Below are positions 21,801-30,112 of a stretch of 64,000 bases of DNA, piece after piece. The translations under genes and the position numbers were made by a program. Numbering within the stretch: the first letter of the stretch is position 1; each line of letters begins with the position of its first letter. The notes below the pieces were generated by a model, which was not told where the DNA came from, searched no databases, and worked only from the letters and a program-made list of their open reading frames with translations. Source of the stretch: Pseudoips prasinana (Eukaryota; Arthropoda; Insecta; Lepidoptera; Nolidae); contig OX621250.1 in NCBI GenBank assembly GCA_951640165.1, positions 2,046,001-2,110,000 on the forward strand, read 5' to 3'.

Positions 21801-24205
21801 TTTTTTGGGATGGTTAAATGTTAAACTCGGGTCAGGGTCCATGACCTGATCGAATATTCGTAAGACGGAGGGTCTTTTATGTTAATTCACACTAGCCGTT
21901 TATACACTCTTTTTTTGAAGTCAAAAGTTCTTTAGCGGCCTTGTGCACTTTTATTCTTAATTATGTTAAGTAGATTTCAAACAGCCGACTGCCTAACCAA
22001 ATTTAATTATTTTTTAAATCTATTCCCACCATAGGGAGAGCAGCAATTATTATGAGCCTTTACCGCCCAAAGGTGACATCTACTCGCTCCTCCCTCGGAT
22101 TGCATAAACACTACTTTCCGAGAATAAATGAAAACATAGTTTTCACTTGTTTGGCAGTCCCCAAAGACTGCCCCGCATGATTTTTTTTAAGTATTACAGC
22201 GTACTCAAAAAAAAGCGGAACATGTATGTGGCTAATTCGGATAGATGAGATATGAATAATATATGAGGCACTTAATTTTAACCTTTGGTACACAATTACC
22301 GAGTGCACGTGTCGCGCAGTGGTTCAGGCAGCCGCTACCGTTTCGATCCCCACGTATGTCGGGTCCGACCCCCGTGAAGGACAACTACCTGTGTGGCTCA
22401 TAGTCGTTTTATTGTTCTCGTGTATTGCATGTTTATAAAATATAGAGATTTTTCGTATAAAAAAAATAAACTTGATGTACTTATTCAAAATTGGTTCGCT
22501 AGAAACGCGAACCCTTTCTCTTTTCCTAGGCCTTGTTACATTATTTAGAGAAGTTTGTAATGTGTTCGATATCTGGCAGCAATACTGCAAGAACAACCGC
22601 CTGTACCCGATGCCGGGACTGCCCGCGTCGCTGCAGGAGCACTTCCGGCACTACGCGCCGCGCGACGACTCCGCGCCCGACCGCGCCTACCGCGCGCCGC
22701 GCCCGCCGCACCACGAGCGCGAGCGCGACCACGAGCCCGACAACAAGAGGCACGGCTTGCAAGCCATAGCTAAGGTCAGAATCTCCTGATGTGCTCTTTA
22801 AGAGGAAAGTTTAAAGAGGTAACATTATGACCGTAGCATATCAGTAATTATGTAAAGGTTTACTTCTAAAACACCAACAACCTCGCAGTACTAGATAGTT
22901 AACACCATAAGCAACAACATTTGTTCTACTACTTTTGATAATTTGTTAGATTTTATTATTATACAAAAATAAGTATTAATTTAATTTCCCGCTTGAATGT
23001 TTTTAACTCAACGAGCATCGTGAAGACGCGCAAATGCGCGTAAGCTTAGCGTTGTCCTCTTATTAATAAATGAAACATAGACCTACTAATGTCACGACAT
23101 GGCGAAAGTACAACAAAAACATCATCATTTTTTCATTAAAGTATGTCTTATGTCGAACTATTAGAACAAAAGTTATTGCTTTATGATATTAACAATCTAG
23201 TCCTGCCAGGATGTTGGTGTTTTACAAATAAAGTGTTTAAAAAAATAAAGATTCATTCTGTAATAAACATAACTTTGGATTAGGTATATACTACCCGTGT
23301 CTCCACAAAATATGTAACTCTTTTATGGGTCAATGTATAAGACAATGTTCTATAACAAACTTCCCACTGATAGAAAATGTCAAGATCAAAGAAATGTCTG
23401 CGAATAAGTTTAAAAGAACTAAAAGAGCCAAATTGTGTAGCAAACCTAACTACAAAACTTCTGATTATTTAAGTGACAAAACGGCTTGAGCAATCTCAAA
23501 GTCGGTCAAAATTAAAACATTTAATACAACGTAATTTTATGATAAGAAATAAATCACCGGTCACCTTAGCCTAGTTGGTAGTGATCCTGCCTACGAAGCT
23601 GGTGGTCCTGGGTTCGAATCCCGGTAAGTGCAAATATTTGTGTGATGAGCACGAATATTTGTTTCTGAGTCATGGATGTTTTCTATGTATATAAGTATTT
23701 ATCTATCTATATAAGTATGTATATCGTCGCCTGGTACCCATAGTACAAGCTTTGCTTAGTTTGGGGCTAGGATGATCTATGTGACATTGTCCGCAGATAT
23801 ATAATTATTACTAAAAATATATATATATATATACAAAAGGATTTCTACTGAGCCTCCTGGCAGTGTTTCTCAGCACCTGCCACGTCATACACAACATACT
23901 ACCGGTGAAGTAGCTGATTGCTGACTCTTAAAGGCCGGCAACGCACCCGCGACCTCTCTGGTATCGCGAGTGTCCATGGGCGGCGGTGATCACTTACCAT
24001 CAGGTGACCCACTTGCTCATTTGTCTTGAGTATTGAGTACATTTCCTTTGCTAAGGTTTCCACCATTTTATATGAAATAGATATAAGCTAAACAACTGCT
24101 ATGTTACAGTCTGCGTCTCCGAAGCCAAATGAAAACAAAGAACCAAAAGCAGACGATTACAAGAGAGCAGGCAAAGCTAACGGATTGCAGAGGCGAAACT
24201 TGGAA
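6709..24205 (+). CDS. CFAP210 (CCDC173)-like ciliary coiled-coil protein, eleven exons
   Basis: Exons: 6709-6864, 7932-8107, 9064-9267, 10732-10852, 15563-15733, 16763-16884, 17382-17525, 21381-21480, 21567-21743, 22580-22774, 24110-24205. All junctions are GT-AG and all phases match, giving 554 codons, against about 550 residues in vertebrate CFAP210. The protein is nearly all charged alpha-helix (E/K/R/Q), as in the trichohyalin-plectin-homology family. Order and motifs fit CFAP210: an N-terminal 'KDEWARI' block, then APKLLLSAVIETAIQKERE (compare the LLLSRVMKERDAQIEF block), then FEANKQHQKEIIEQ. CFAP210 is a microtubule inner protein of axonemal doublets, so a role in sperm flagella or motile cilia is inferred. 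After 24205 the frame reads V-R-I-F-V-T-stop, so exon 11 could be terminal; the vertebrate RGGLRPSYQ tail was not found. CFAP45 or CFAP53 are the alternatives. Confidence 0.75.
7458..7598. mobile_element. 141-bp MITE, copy 1
   Basis: Terminal inverted repeats 'cagacgccagcacatc' (here with one change on the left) enclose 'ccccaatctgtcaaatt' arms. A second copy of exactly the same length is at 44578-44718 with the interior in the opposite orientation. TA at one or both edges suggests a TA target. Confidence 0.8.
7932..8107 (+). CDS. CFAP210-like exon 2
   Basis: Acceptor TCTTATAG, donor GTATTT. It encodes NVNKRNEELRQARIDAAEKA through APKLLL, then AG of a Ser codon completed by exon 3. Confidence 0.88.
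8170..8476 (-). mobile_element. tRNA-derived SINE (HaSE-like), minus strand
   Basis: Shares with 10996-11350 (plus) and 17755-18020 (minus) a tRNA-like head (gttggtttagtggtagcgtg on minus) and a body with 'gtaaagccgttggtcctgac' and 'cggtcggttcgag'. No coding capacity. Confidence 0.7.
8500..8945 (-). mobile_element. RTE-type LINE fragment, C-terminal region, degenerate
   Basis: Minus-strand frames give pieces such as ALYACKTWTLRQKDRK, KITNEEILKRVNEER, KMIGHLIRN and YKEVKEIALQWDKW. These are the successive C-terminal motifs of RTE-clade reverse transcriptases (in intact copies 'GCETWT', 'IGHLIRH', 'YKEVKE'). Frameshifts break the frame. It lies in a CFAP210-like intron. Confidence 0.7.
9064..9267 (+). 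CDS. CFAP210-like exon 3
   Basis: Acceptor CTTCTTCAG, donor GTAAGT. Very highly charged helix containing AVIETAIQKEREEQLKFMKE. It ends with CA of a Gln codon. Confidence 0.88.
9303..9517 (-). mobile_element. LINE 3' tail, five-copy family
   Basis: Contains 'agcgcttgtaaatagtcaga' and 'tttaggtacacagattgt'. The tail (aataaaataaaataaaa on plus, reversed) is at the left. It abuts the Helitron at 9518. Confidence 0.7.
9518..9849 (-). mobile_element. Non-autonomous Helitron
   Basis: On the minus strand it starts TCTAATATCTATACATATAA (from 9849) and ends with a GC hairpin, CGCGGGTAAAACCGCG, then GGGCACAGCTAG at 9518. A TC start, a terminal hairpin and a CTRR end are the Helitron signature, and this end recurs at 31273 and 59950. 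There is no Rep/helicase ORF. Confidence 0.75.
10732..10852 (+). CDS. CFAP210-like exon 4
   Basis: Acceptor TTTTCCAG, donor GTAAGT. The peptide AHEVAERNRLEHELELNFQK continues the coiled coil. It ends in phase 0. Confidence 0.88.
10996..11350 (+). mobile_element. tRNA-derived SINE (HaSE-like)
   Basis: The head gcctcgttggtctagcagta carries an A-box-like motif, with a B-box-like 'ggggctcaaatgcc' about 45 bp on. The body contains 'gtaaagccgtcggtcctg' and ends 'tcggctaggaggacattgta'. Copies are at 8170-8476 and 17755-18020. Confidence 0.75.
11351..11975. other. Intronic sequence, nothing recognised
   Basis: Contains a GC-richer block (11520-11640) but no ORF or repeat that I can assign. It may include the 3' end of the Mutator/YqaJ element; a terminal repeat matching the right side could not be found by eye. 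Confidence 0.5.
11976..12835 (-). pseudogene. YqaJ-type PD-(D/E)XK nuclease domain of a DNA transposon
   Basis: The minus frame runs from about 12835 (ERNVIERTTVLQSECSEWLE) to the stop at 11976. It shows the YqaJ viral recombinase fold signature: RSIITASNFGKVITRR, then an HG-x-E motif, then FLGATPDG, then VEVKCP, then YQVQGQLH. The Asp of PDG and the E-x-K of EVKC are the expected metal-binding nuclease residues. The C-terminal part (FYVDCLLPELVDPR) is also typical of the eukaryotic copies. It lies directly downstream of transposase remnants on the same strand, so it is probably the C-terminal domain of one polyprotein-like transposon ORF. This segment is unbroken for about 285 codons, but the upstream part is frameshifted, so the whole is a pseudogene. 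Confidence 0.8.
12836..14177 (-). pseudogene. Mutator-like transposase domain, frameshifted
   Basis: Three minus-strand pieces form the Mutator-like transposase domain seen in insect transposons. Piece 1 (14177-13671) includes KWEDILVESMNQAA, IDVIPDGCWSKRSYKKNYNA and a C-x2-C near KNKYCFICARA. Piece 2 (about 13668-13330) includes DGKLISDGDASTYSKILEAR, VEKIECRNHILRNFCNKL and HGFGDHTKCRSYMCG. Piece 3 (13377-12886) includes LLYDVTSNVVEGFHSVVAKL and GGKRINFSLKNSYQTRC. 'DGD' and 'ECRNH' are family hallmarks. At least two frameshifts and one internal stop (around 13670, 13480 and 13370) break the ORF. The element is antisense within an intron of the CFAP210-like gene. Confidence 0.75.
14440..15001 (-). 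pseudogene. Possible 5' exons of the Mutator/YqaJ element
   Basis: Two exon-like blocks lie upstream on the same strand. One (about 14531-14440) follows a TTTTTTTGTAG acceptor and encodes KRTGQISHDETPTTSKDSQQ before a GTATGT donor. The other ends at 14810 with a GTAAGC donor and could start MPKYKKIVQKQQ. Their link to the transposase is inferred only from order and strand. Confidence 0.4.
15002..15562. other. Intronic sequence, no gene seen
   Basis: A GC-rich 100-bp patch (15040-15150) is followed by AT-rich sequence up to the exon 5 acceptor. I see no repeat or ORF that I can name. Confidence 0.5.
15563..15733 (+). CDS. CFAP210-like exon 5
   Basis: Acceptor GTGTTTCTAG, donor GTAAGT, 57 codons. 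It contains KKAEKARICGDMERARNERQ and a DKLIDVLLRSRARIDNKRKQ stretch. The intron before it (10853-15562) holds a SINE and the Mutator/YqaJ element. Confidence 0.88.
16327..16570 (-). mobile_element. LINE 3' tail, five-copy family
   Basis: The longest of the copies. It contains 'aaagcgcttgtaaatagtcc', 'gaacatgtttgtagtaa' and 'ttgtcaaggagattatgttt'. The A-rich end is on the left of the plus strand. Confidence 0.7.
16763..16884 (+). CDS. CFAP210-like exon 6
   Basis: Acceptor TGCTCTTAG, donor GTGAGT. It encodes LKNEKLRVLEAISQRLESGD. It ends with GC of an Ala codon. Confidence 0.87.
17124..17159. repeat. Perfect inverted repeat with 15-bp arms
   Basis: tgagccactgttgat (17124-17138) and its exact complement (17145-17159) are separated by 6 bases. 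It lies in the CFAP210-like intron between exons 6 and 7. Confidence 0.85.
17382..17525 (+). CDS. CFAP210-like exon 7
   Basis: Acceptor TTATTCCAG, donor GTAACC. It encodes DEAMRKARRDKAEMIRQDLE and on to RRQWDIMN, ending with AG of an Arg codon. Confidence 0.87.
17755..18020 (-). mobile_element. tRNA-derived SINE (HaSE-like), minus strand
   Basis: Third copy of the family at 10996. It keeps the 'gtggcaatc'/'ctgcggttgaactcgctac' head, the 'aaggtcagattcaggaccga' block and a 'gcacaagtgtgtgcgaa' tail. Confidence 0.7.
18095..19959. mobile_element. hAT-type element with 8-bp target duplication, carrying a LINE insertion
   Basis: Termini TAGGGTTGTAACGGA and TCCGTTACAACCCTA are exact inverted repeats. 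GTACGGAC flanks both ends (18087-18094 and 19960-19967), an exact 8-bp duplication as made by hAT transposases. Subterminal regions are full of cgcctccgc/gcggaggcg repeats on both sides, which are likely transposase-binding motifs. No transposase is encoded. The interior (about 18290-19790) is an unrelated RTE fragment, so this is a non-autonomous element expanded by an insertion. Confidence 0.85.
18290..19790 (-). mobile_element. RTE-clade LINE, truncated and degenerate
   Basis: Minus-strand pieces in order from the 5' side are: endonuclease end (FILSTIKQMINDVF, SGSDHRRGSLN; about 19658-19419), linker (KCKEAIERKRGSK, QSQLTKLKTEDGRIVTSRPE; 19348-19028), and distal reverse transcriptase (NYIYLGQIIHLGRSNFEKEV, AMERAMLGVSLRDRIRNAEV; 18928-18420). 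The core RT motifs are missing, so there is an internal deletion. It ends with the 'atcagccgaatgacgcccac' tail at 18300-18335. It is nested in the hAT-type element. Confidence 0.8.
20086..20145. repeat. Perfect inverted repeat with 23-bp arms
   Basis: aaaatccatacctgcgaatc plus three bases (20086-20108) is exactly complementary to 20123-20145 across a 14-base loop. No transposon termini or target duplication are obvious. Confidence 0.85.
20585..20870 (-). mobile_element. RTE-clade LINE 3' end fragment
   Basis: The minus frame contains VGRPPTRWTDDLVRVSGNCW and then the tail 'cagcagtggacgtctttcgg'. It is the same family as 52245-52665. Upstream of GRPP the sequence does not match the family, so the fragment is rearranged. 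Confidence 0.75.
21381..21480 (+). CDS. CFAP210-like exon 8
   Basis: Acceptor GTTGTCAG, donor GTTAGT. It encodes FKNAEVYDDFKEKLRLDKER and ends in phase 0. The 3.9-kb intron before it contains the hAT-type element. Confidence 0.86.
21567..21743 (+). CDS. CFAP210-like exon 9
   Basis: Acceptor TTATCAG, donor GTAAGT, 59 codons. GC-rich and Arg/Glu-rich; ends LGRPDYPIHRAID, where the helix gives way to a more ordinary sequence near the C-terminus. Confidence 0.88.
22311..22430 (+). mobile_element. tRNA-derived SINE fragment
   Basis: The head 'gtcgcgcagtggttcaggca' with B-box-like 'tttcgatccccacg' resembles the tRNA-like head at 34504 (minus). It is short and lies in the intron before exon 10. 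Confidence 0.55.
22580..22774 (+). CDS. CFAP210-like exon 10
   Basis: Acceptor ATCTGGCAG, donor GTCAGA, 65 codons. QYCKNNRLYPMPGLPASLQE is followed by a low-complexity Arg/Pro/His/Asp stretch. The 'KNNRLYP' start sits where the vertebrate protein has 'TNKYIYP'. Confidence 0.83.
22800..23555. other. Intronic AT-rich sequence, nothing recognised
   Basis: No ORF, repeat termini or RNA gene could be seen between exon 10 and the SINE at 23559. Confidence 0.5.
23559..23818 (+). mobile_element. tRNA-derived SINE (Metulj-like), copy 1
   Basis: tRNA-like head ggtcaccttagcctagttgg with a consensus B box 'ggttcgaatcc'. The body has 'tatttatctatctatataag', 'tatatcgtcgcctggtaccc' and 'caagctttgcttagtttggg'. 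A second copy of the same subfamily is at 51079-51320. It is not a functional tRNA: no acceptor stem closes. Confidence 0.8.
23905..24045 (-). mobile_element. SINE-like repeat fragment
   Basis: Contains 'catgggcggcggtgatcact' and 'taccatcaggtgacccactt', complementary to the repeat at 1320-1565. Confidence 0.6.
24110..24205 (+). CDS. CFAP210-like exon 11 (possibly terminal)
   Basis: Acceptor ATGTTACAG, 32 codons (SASPKPNENKEPKADDYKRA...). A good GTAAGA donor follows at 24206. If it is not used, the frame stops at TAG a few codons on. No downstream partner exon was recognised before the Plp 3' end at 35504. Confidence 0.7.
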
Positions 24206-24359
24206 GTAAGAATTTTTGTAACTTAGTTGCTTAACACGGCTTGCGGTAGAGTTGACGGGTATAAATGGTCGCGTAATAAGAAAGCGTTATGCCCTCGATA
24301 GGACTTTTTCTTTACGAGTTTGTATGCAATTATTGACAACTTACGTAAAAATATAAAAC

Positions 24360-24610
24360 AAAGAAAAATCTAGTGTGTTTTAGAGCCCACAACTGAAGTC
24401 TAACTTAGATATACGAAATGTAATTGACTATGAGAGAAAGGAAATGTGCCCATACAGTAATATACGAAACGTGACTCTCTCTCTTTCTATCTTCACTAAC
24501 TTATATCTCCCTCTCAAGTTTCATGCGCCTCGTCCGATCACACTTTTCGTTACGCTTCCGTCATGCATTAACCAGCTTACTCCCCAAGTCAAACTTGCTT
24601 AAAGTTTTAC
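24360..24610. repeat. Dispersed repeat, copy 1
   Basis: The blocks 'cactaacttatatctccctc', 'gcctcgtccg..cactttcgttacgc' and 'ccagcttactccccaagtca' recur in reverse complement at about 62330-62500. The family is not identified. Confidence 0.5.
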
Positions 24611-24847
24611 TTTAAAATTAACTGGGTTATTCATGTCATCTTAAACAAATTAGGCACTATGCTTTGTTCTGCTATGCTACGCTATGCAGACGTAGTTTTT
24701 GAAGAGAGAGACAGCTTCCCCACGGATTGCTGTCGTTCGAGCCAATGAGTAGGCCTCCGACATGGCTTAATGACTGCAGCTGGGACCGAGTAATGTGCCC
24801 TTATAAGCTTAGCACGGTCTACACTACCTACTCGTCGAAGTTGACCG

Positions 24848-25805
24848 AATCAAATCAAATTATTTATTTCATTTCATTTTGGGTAATACATGATAAATAA
24901 AAACAATTAAAGTTCCACCAAAATCTGCCTAACAATACATATGAAAATACTTAAATATATTTTTATTATTGCGTACTTACATACAAATTCATTATTATCA
25001 TCATCATATCATCCATTTAAATAAATAATCTCTAAGAATTTGTCACTAGTTAAAATAATAATAATAAAATGTCAATAATTAGGTACTAAATTTATATAAT
25101 TAAATGTCCAAATTAATTAAAATAAATTATTATCAGTTAGAAATTCATTAATGCTGTAATAACTTTTACAAATCAAAGCCTTTTTCATTTTTGTTTTAAC
25201 AAAACTTGTAGTACGAGTCTTCATAAATTCTGGTATTTATTATAAATCTTTGGAGCAATACAAAGCAAACTTTTCCCCATTAGACTGGTTTTTGCACTTT
25301 GCACACAGAGTTTGTTGTTATTATTGTAATGTTTGCGTCTATTTCGTTTAACAACATCAGATACGCGTTGAATAACTGTGGATTACTGTGAACAAACAAT
25401 GAAACCTCCAGTATGTAAAGAGACGGAAGTGTTAGGAGGATCCTAACACTTCCGTCTCTTTACATACTGTGTTGGACAAAGTAGGGTTTACAGCTGTCTG
25501 TTAATTTCAATCCAAACACTGTGCGAACACAACGTTTCTGAGATTTGAAAATAATTTCATTATTTGTCGAATTTCCCTAGAAAATATACCGTACCGAAGA
25601 ACTGAGGCCACAAGACCATGGTATGCAGTAATTAAGGCATCAATGTTTACCAATGAGGCTAGTTTATACAAGGCATATGCAGAACTGCTGACCTTTTTAC
25701 ATAGTTCTGTTATGTGTGCCTTCCAATTTAACTGCTTGTTAACAGTAATACCTAAGAATTTGCCTGTGTCCATCTCGTGGCCGAACTGTGTCTCCACACA
25801 CGTGC
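24848..25805 (-). mobile_element. Jockey/CR1-type LINE, 3' part of the RT ORF and 3' UTR
   Basis: The minus frame (25797-25507) has GKFLGITVNKQLNWKAHI, KKVSSSAYALYKL and ALITAYHGLVASVLRYGI. This is the conserved segment after the RT fingers in Jockey-superfamily elements, and it is similar to the corresponding part of the LINE at 26176-27750. The remainder to 24848 is a degenerate tail ending in 'aaataaataatttgatttga'. A 29-bp-arm palindrome (25409-25469) interrupts it. Confidence 0.75.
25409..25469. repeat. Perfect inverted repeat with 29-bp arms and 3-base loop
   Basis: cagtatgtaaagagacggaa continues to ...gttagga (25409-25437), then gga, then its exact complement (25441-25469). It lies in a decayed LINE, where such symmetry has no coding reason. 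Confidence 0.9.
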
Positions 25806-26175
25806 TGCTCGGGAGCAGATCAGTCGCCCGGCGCCCGCACGATAGACATCATCATAGAGTACATTCTATATTCGGAAAGTCTCGATGCGAACTGAAGTGA
25901 GCCGAGTCGTGTAGTCAGACGCTTCGTGTTCAAACTTCGTGCAACTTCTGCTGCATCGTGGGTCTCCAACGGATGGACCGATTTTGTTTGTTTTTGTTTG
26001 AAGAGTGAATTAGTTCGAAGAGTTCTTAGAATAGAATAGAATAGAATATCTTTATTTGCTTTGAATGTAGGTACAAACATTAGTTGTTAAAATACGTTTT
26101 GAAGAATCCTTGTACATTCTGCCTAAATATAGCATGCAAATTCATTTTAAACTAAAAAGACATGGATGCATTAAT

Positions 26176-29076
26176 TTAAATTTGCTTATCATCTAGAAAT
26201 TCTTGCAAGGTATAATAGCATTTTTCAGCTAGCAGTGCTGTGAGGTGTTTTTTGAACCTTTCCAATGGGAGATCTTTAATGCTGTTTGGCAGCTTATTGA
26301 AGATAGCAGGTGCCATACAAATAACACTTTTTTTCAAAAGACTGGTTTTGTATGCACCTGTACATAACAAATTCTGATATTGCGATCTTAGACCTGTATT
26401 TCGTTGTCTAGTTTGGTTCAGGTATACAAATAAGTTTTTATTACATTTAACAAATAATGCTAACTCTAGGATGTACAGGGACGGTAAGGTTAGTAATTTA
26501 CGAGACTTAAATATAGGTGCGCAGCTATCTGTTACTTTCAGATTAAACATAGCCCTGAGGCAGCGTTTTTGAGCTTTAAAAATGCTTTCTCGTTCAGTAC
26601 AATTGCCCCAAAAAATTACACCAAATCTTAAAATGGAGAGTACTAGGCCATGATAAGCCACTAATAGTGTACGTAAATTAACTTTTTTGGATAGGTGGTA
26701 CAGCATATATGCGGATGTACTGAGTCTTTTACAAATATTCTCTGCTTGAGCCTTCCATGTTAATTGGCTGTCAATTAAGATTCCCAAAAATTTTGTCGTA
26801 GTTACTGTATCTACTGTTTGACCATTATAATTTATATTCATCAAACCTACGGGTATTCGTTGGTAAAAGTGCATGATTTTGGTTTTTTTAATATTAATAA
26901 CCAGATTATTTTCGTCAAGCCATTTTACTAAACTATTCAGGGTATTATTAATGTCATTTTCATAGGATTGTTTATTTGAGCATTTGATAAGAGATGTGCT
27001 ATCGTCAGCAAATAATAGCATCGGATAAGGTATTTTACGTGGCAGGTCGTTTATATATAGCAAAAATAGTAATGGTCCAAGGACGCTGCCTTGCGGTACA
27101 CCGTATTTTATTTCTCTAAGAGACGATATGCATTTTAATTCTTTTCTTGTTTGGAAGCACACTCTTGATACCTCAGTACATTGTTTGCGACCAGTTAAGT
27201 ACGATTTTATTAAATTATGCACATTACCTCGTATACTGTAGATTTCAAGTTTATTTAGTAGAGTGTCATGACTTACGTGATCGAAAGCTTTTGACATATC
27301 AGCGTAGATGGCACATATGGGCATTTTTGTATCTACATTTGGCATTATAAGTTTTAGAAAATCGTAGATAGCCATGTTTATATTTTTATTTTTTCTAAAG
27401 CCCTTTTGTTCATCGCATAAGATGTTGAACTTAGCTAAGAAATGATATAGTGAATCATAGATAATGTTTTCTATGATTTTTGAAAAAACTGGAATTAAGG
27501 CAATAGGTCTGTAATTAGCCATTTCTTCTTTATTATGCTTTTTGAAAATTGGTTTCACTATAACTGTTTTAAGACTTTCAGGAAATACTCCTGAGTATAT
27601 ACTTACATTAATAATGTGAGCAAGGGGTTCAGCTACGCAGTCAGAGACAAACTTTACAACTTTCGTTGAAACTCCATCATAGCCGAAACTCTTTTTATTT
27701 TTTAAATGTTTTATGGTACGTCTAACATCTTGAGGAATAACTGGGGACATAAATATTTAATAAGGATTGAAATCAATAGGTGTACTACAACTAATTATTG
27801 ATTTTGATACATCTGGAGCTTGATCAATAAAGAAGTTGTTGAATGACTCGGCTATTTCTTGAGGGTCAGATAGTATTCTATTTTGTATTTTTATTTGAGA
27901 AATGGGTTCACTTACAATTTTTTTGTTATTATTTATGATTTGCCAAGTTGTTTTTGCTTTATTTTTAGAGTTGTTTATAAGATAATTATTTTGAGCTGAT
28001 TGTGTAAGTTTAATTATCTTCTTAAATCTCTTTGAGTAGTTATTAAACATGGTTTTATTTTCACATGTTGGCTTAAGTCTTTGCTGCCACAGCAACTGAC
28101 GTTGTTTTTTGCTGCATTTTCGTATCCCACGTGAAATCCATTTAATCTTTTTCTCGGTTTTGATTGTAACATATTTGTAGGGGAAACACAAATCGTATAG
28201 GAGTACAAACAATTCTAGGAAGTTATCGTAGGCTTTGTTGGCATTTTCTGTACTGTATATATCGGAAAATGATAAACTTTGCAGATGTGTCTTAAATGTG
28301 ATGAGATTTTCCTTGGTTACATTTCGTCTTAATGTTTTCCAGACGTTGGTATGACAAGATTTATTTACTTTTAACTTAATTATTTGTGCTGTGTGATCTG
28401 ATAATCCGAAATCGATGACCTCACATTTATTGCTTTGTTTATAATTATGAGCAAAATTATCTAAACAAGTTTTGCTGCTAAACCGTGTTGATTCTTGAAT
28501 TTGTAGTTTGAGGTTGTAACTCATGAGAAAGCATTCAAATTCCAACGTGATTCTATTTTGTTTTAAAATATCTATATTAAAGTCTCCGCTTACAATTAAT
28601 TTTGTGTGGTTTTTGGCACATACTTTTCTTAATATAATATCTAAGTTTTCGTAAAATTGACTAAGGTTACATAGCTTAGGCGGTCTATAAACGCATAAAA
28701 CTATTAAATTATGTATAGGCAGCTCAATGGCACAACACTCTATGATTCCTGATATAGAGTATTTCATAATATCCGGCAGTTCTTTATACTCATGACCTAT
28801 TCTCACTAAGATGCAGGCACCACCGCGTTTTTTATTATGTCTAGCATAGCATGCCGCTAGCTTGTAATTAGGTATTTGCAGCAATTTTTCTTGGCCAGAC
28901 ATTATGAAATGCTCGGTTATACACAGTACATCCATGACTTTCTGTTTATCAAACAGTTCTTGAATGCAAATACTTAGTATGTCGGACTTGTTTATAAGTC
29001 CGGCTATGTTTTGATGAAAGAAAAACAAAAGATCAAAGAAAAAGCTCATGATGACACACAGCGTCTGGTTTGCCAT
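26176..29076 (-). pseudogene. LINE ORF2: APE endonuclease and reverse transcriptase, one in-frame stop
   Basis: From ATG 29076, 439 codons encode the endonuclease with HQNIAGL, LCITEHF, YRPP, SGDFNID and GLSDH, i.e. all of the usual APE motifs. A TAA at 27757-27759 interrupts the frame just before IFMSPVIPQDV, and the same frame then runs 524 codons from ATG 27750 to 26176. That part holds FGYDGVSTK, YRPIALIP, IYADMSKAFDHV (residues about 148-159), YGVPQGSVLGPLL (216-228) and LLFADD (245-250) with the catalytic Asp pair. Apart from that codon the ORF is complete (967 codons). The enzyme would nick target DNA and prime reverse transcription there. Confidence 0.88.
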
Positions 29077-30052
29077 TGACTATTGATTCACATTGAGTTA
29101 ACCAGTTGTTCGATATGGTTAACATTACATTTTTAAAGATATTTCGCATTCCACGATCATTTATTTTCCTACTGAATTTTGAGAACATAGTAAAATCATA
29201 AAGTAAATCTAGATTAGAGTCAATAGCAGTTGCGTAGTTATAGGTTTGTAAATCAAGATGTAATAAATTATTAAATGTCTCTATACGCCAGTTAAACATA
29301 GTTGAATAATCACTTAATCTAAATGTGGGAACACATAAAATAATATTTGTATGCTGTACTTTAAGTAGATTCTCTCTCAGTTCTAATATGATGTTTACAT
29401 AATTTTCAGTTTGTTGGAAGTCTTTTTCTCCTATTAAGATGACACAATAGTCACTCGTTGAATAATCAGCTAGTTTCTTATGCAAGTTGTCGGTAAGGTG
29501 AAGTATACCGCAGTTTGGGGAAACATGGTGACATATTTGAAAATTTTCAAATGTCCTTTCAGCTATTGACAAAATCCTATTAATTTTATTCGCACTGACA
29601 ACACATAATTTGGTCTTCGGGGAACTATTACATGTTTCTTGCGTTTCAGTGGGTAACTCTTTTATTTCCTTCTTCCTTGAATCTTCTTGGGGATTTCTGG
29701 GCGGTATTGATGTAATCGAGTTTTTACTGAGAGCTCCCATTTCGCTATTTACAAGCTTCGCGGCTGTTTTTAGTACATCAGTATTAAATGTTAGTTCATT
29801 TATAGTTCTTTTTAGTTCTACATTTTCCAAATTTAAATTGTGAATCACTTCTTGTGCCGAGCTAAGTTGTGACATGAGTAGTTCAATATGGTTTCGAAGT
29901 TCCTGCATTTGCGAATTATTTTCATCTATTGATATATTTGCTAAGCTGCAGGTGCTGCCATCTGTCTTAGAACTGTTCTGACTGTTGTTTGACATCTCTG
30001 TTAAGGACAGTTTCCGTGTTTTTCGGAACGTTATGTTGTCAAAGAAACTCAT
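29033..30052 (-). CDS. LINE ORF1 protein
   Basis: 339 residues. Residues about 48-100 (SQMQELRNHIELLMSQLSSA and onwards) have the heptad pattern of a coiled coil, suitable for trimerisation as in other LINE ORF1 proteins. The C-terminal half (LCVVSANKINRIL, GILHLTDNLH, YCVILIGEKDF) resembles the SGNH-esterase-like domain found in ORF1 of CR1-group elements; a full catalytic triad is not evident. No zinc knuckle is seen. It overlaps ORF2 by 44 bp in another frame. The role inferred from the family is RNA binding and particle assembly. Confidence 0.7.
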   Translation of the reverse strand: MSFFDNITFRKTRKLSLTEMSNNSQNSSKTDGSTCSLANISIDENNSQMQELRNHIELLMSQLSSAQEVIHNLNLENVELKRTINELTFNTDVLKTAAKLVNSEMGALSKNSITSIPPRNPQEDSRKKEIKELPTETQETCNSSPKTKLCVVSANKINRILSIAERTFENFQICHHVSPNCGILHLTDNLHKKLADYSTSDYCVILIGEKDFQQTENYVNIILELRENLLKVQHTNIILCVPTFRLSDYSTMFNWRIETFNNLLHLDLQTYNYATAIDSNLDLLYDFTMFSKFSRKINDRGMRNIFKNVMLTISNNWLTQCESIVNGKPDAVCHHELFL

Positions 30053-30112
30053 TTGTGTAGAATTAAATTATTTTATCGTAATAATAAATTGGAAAAAGAA
30101 CTTTTTCACTTC

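Noticed and set aside
23559..23632. tRNA gene
   Set aside because: A and B boxes are present but no acceptor stem closes, and the sequence continues into a SINE body repeated at 51079.
25820..26080. Open frame on the minus strand starting MFVPTFKANKDILFY
   Set aside because: It begins in the 3' untranslated tail of the LINE (TTCTA repeats) and runs into unrelated sequence; no protein family resemblance.
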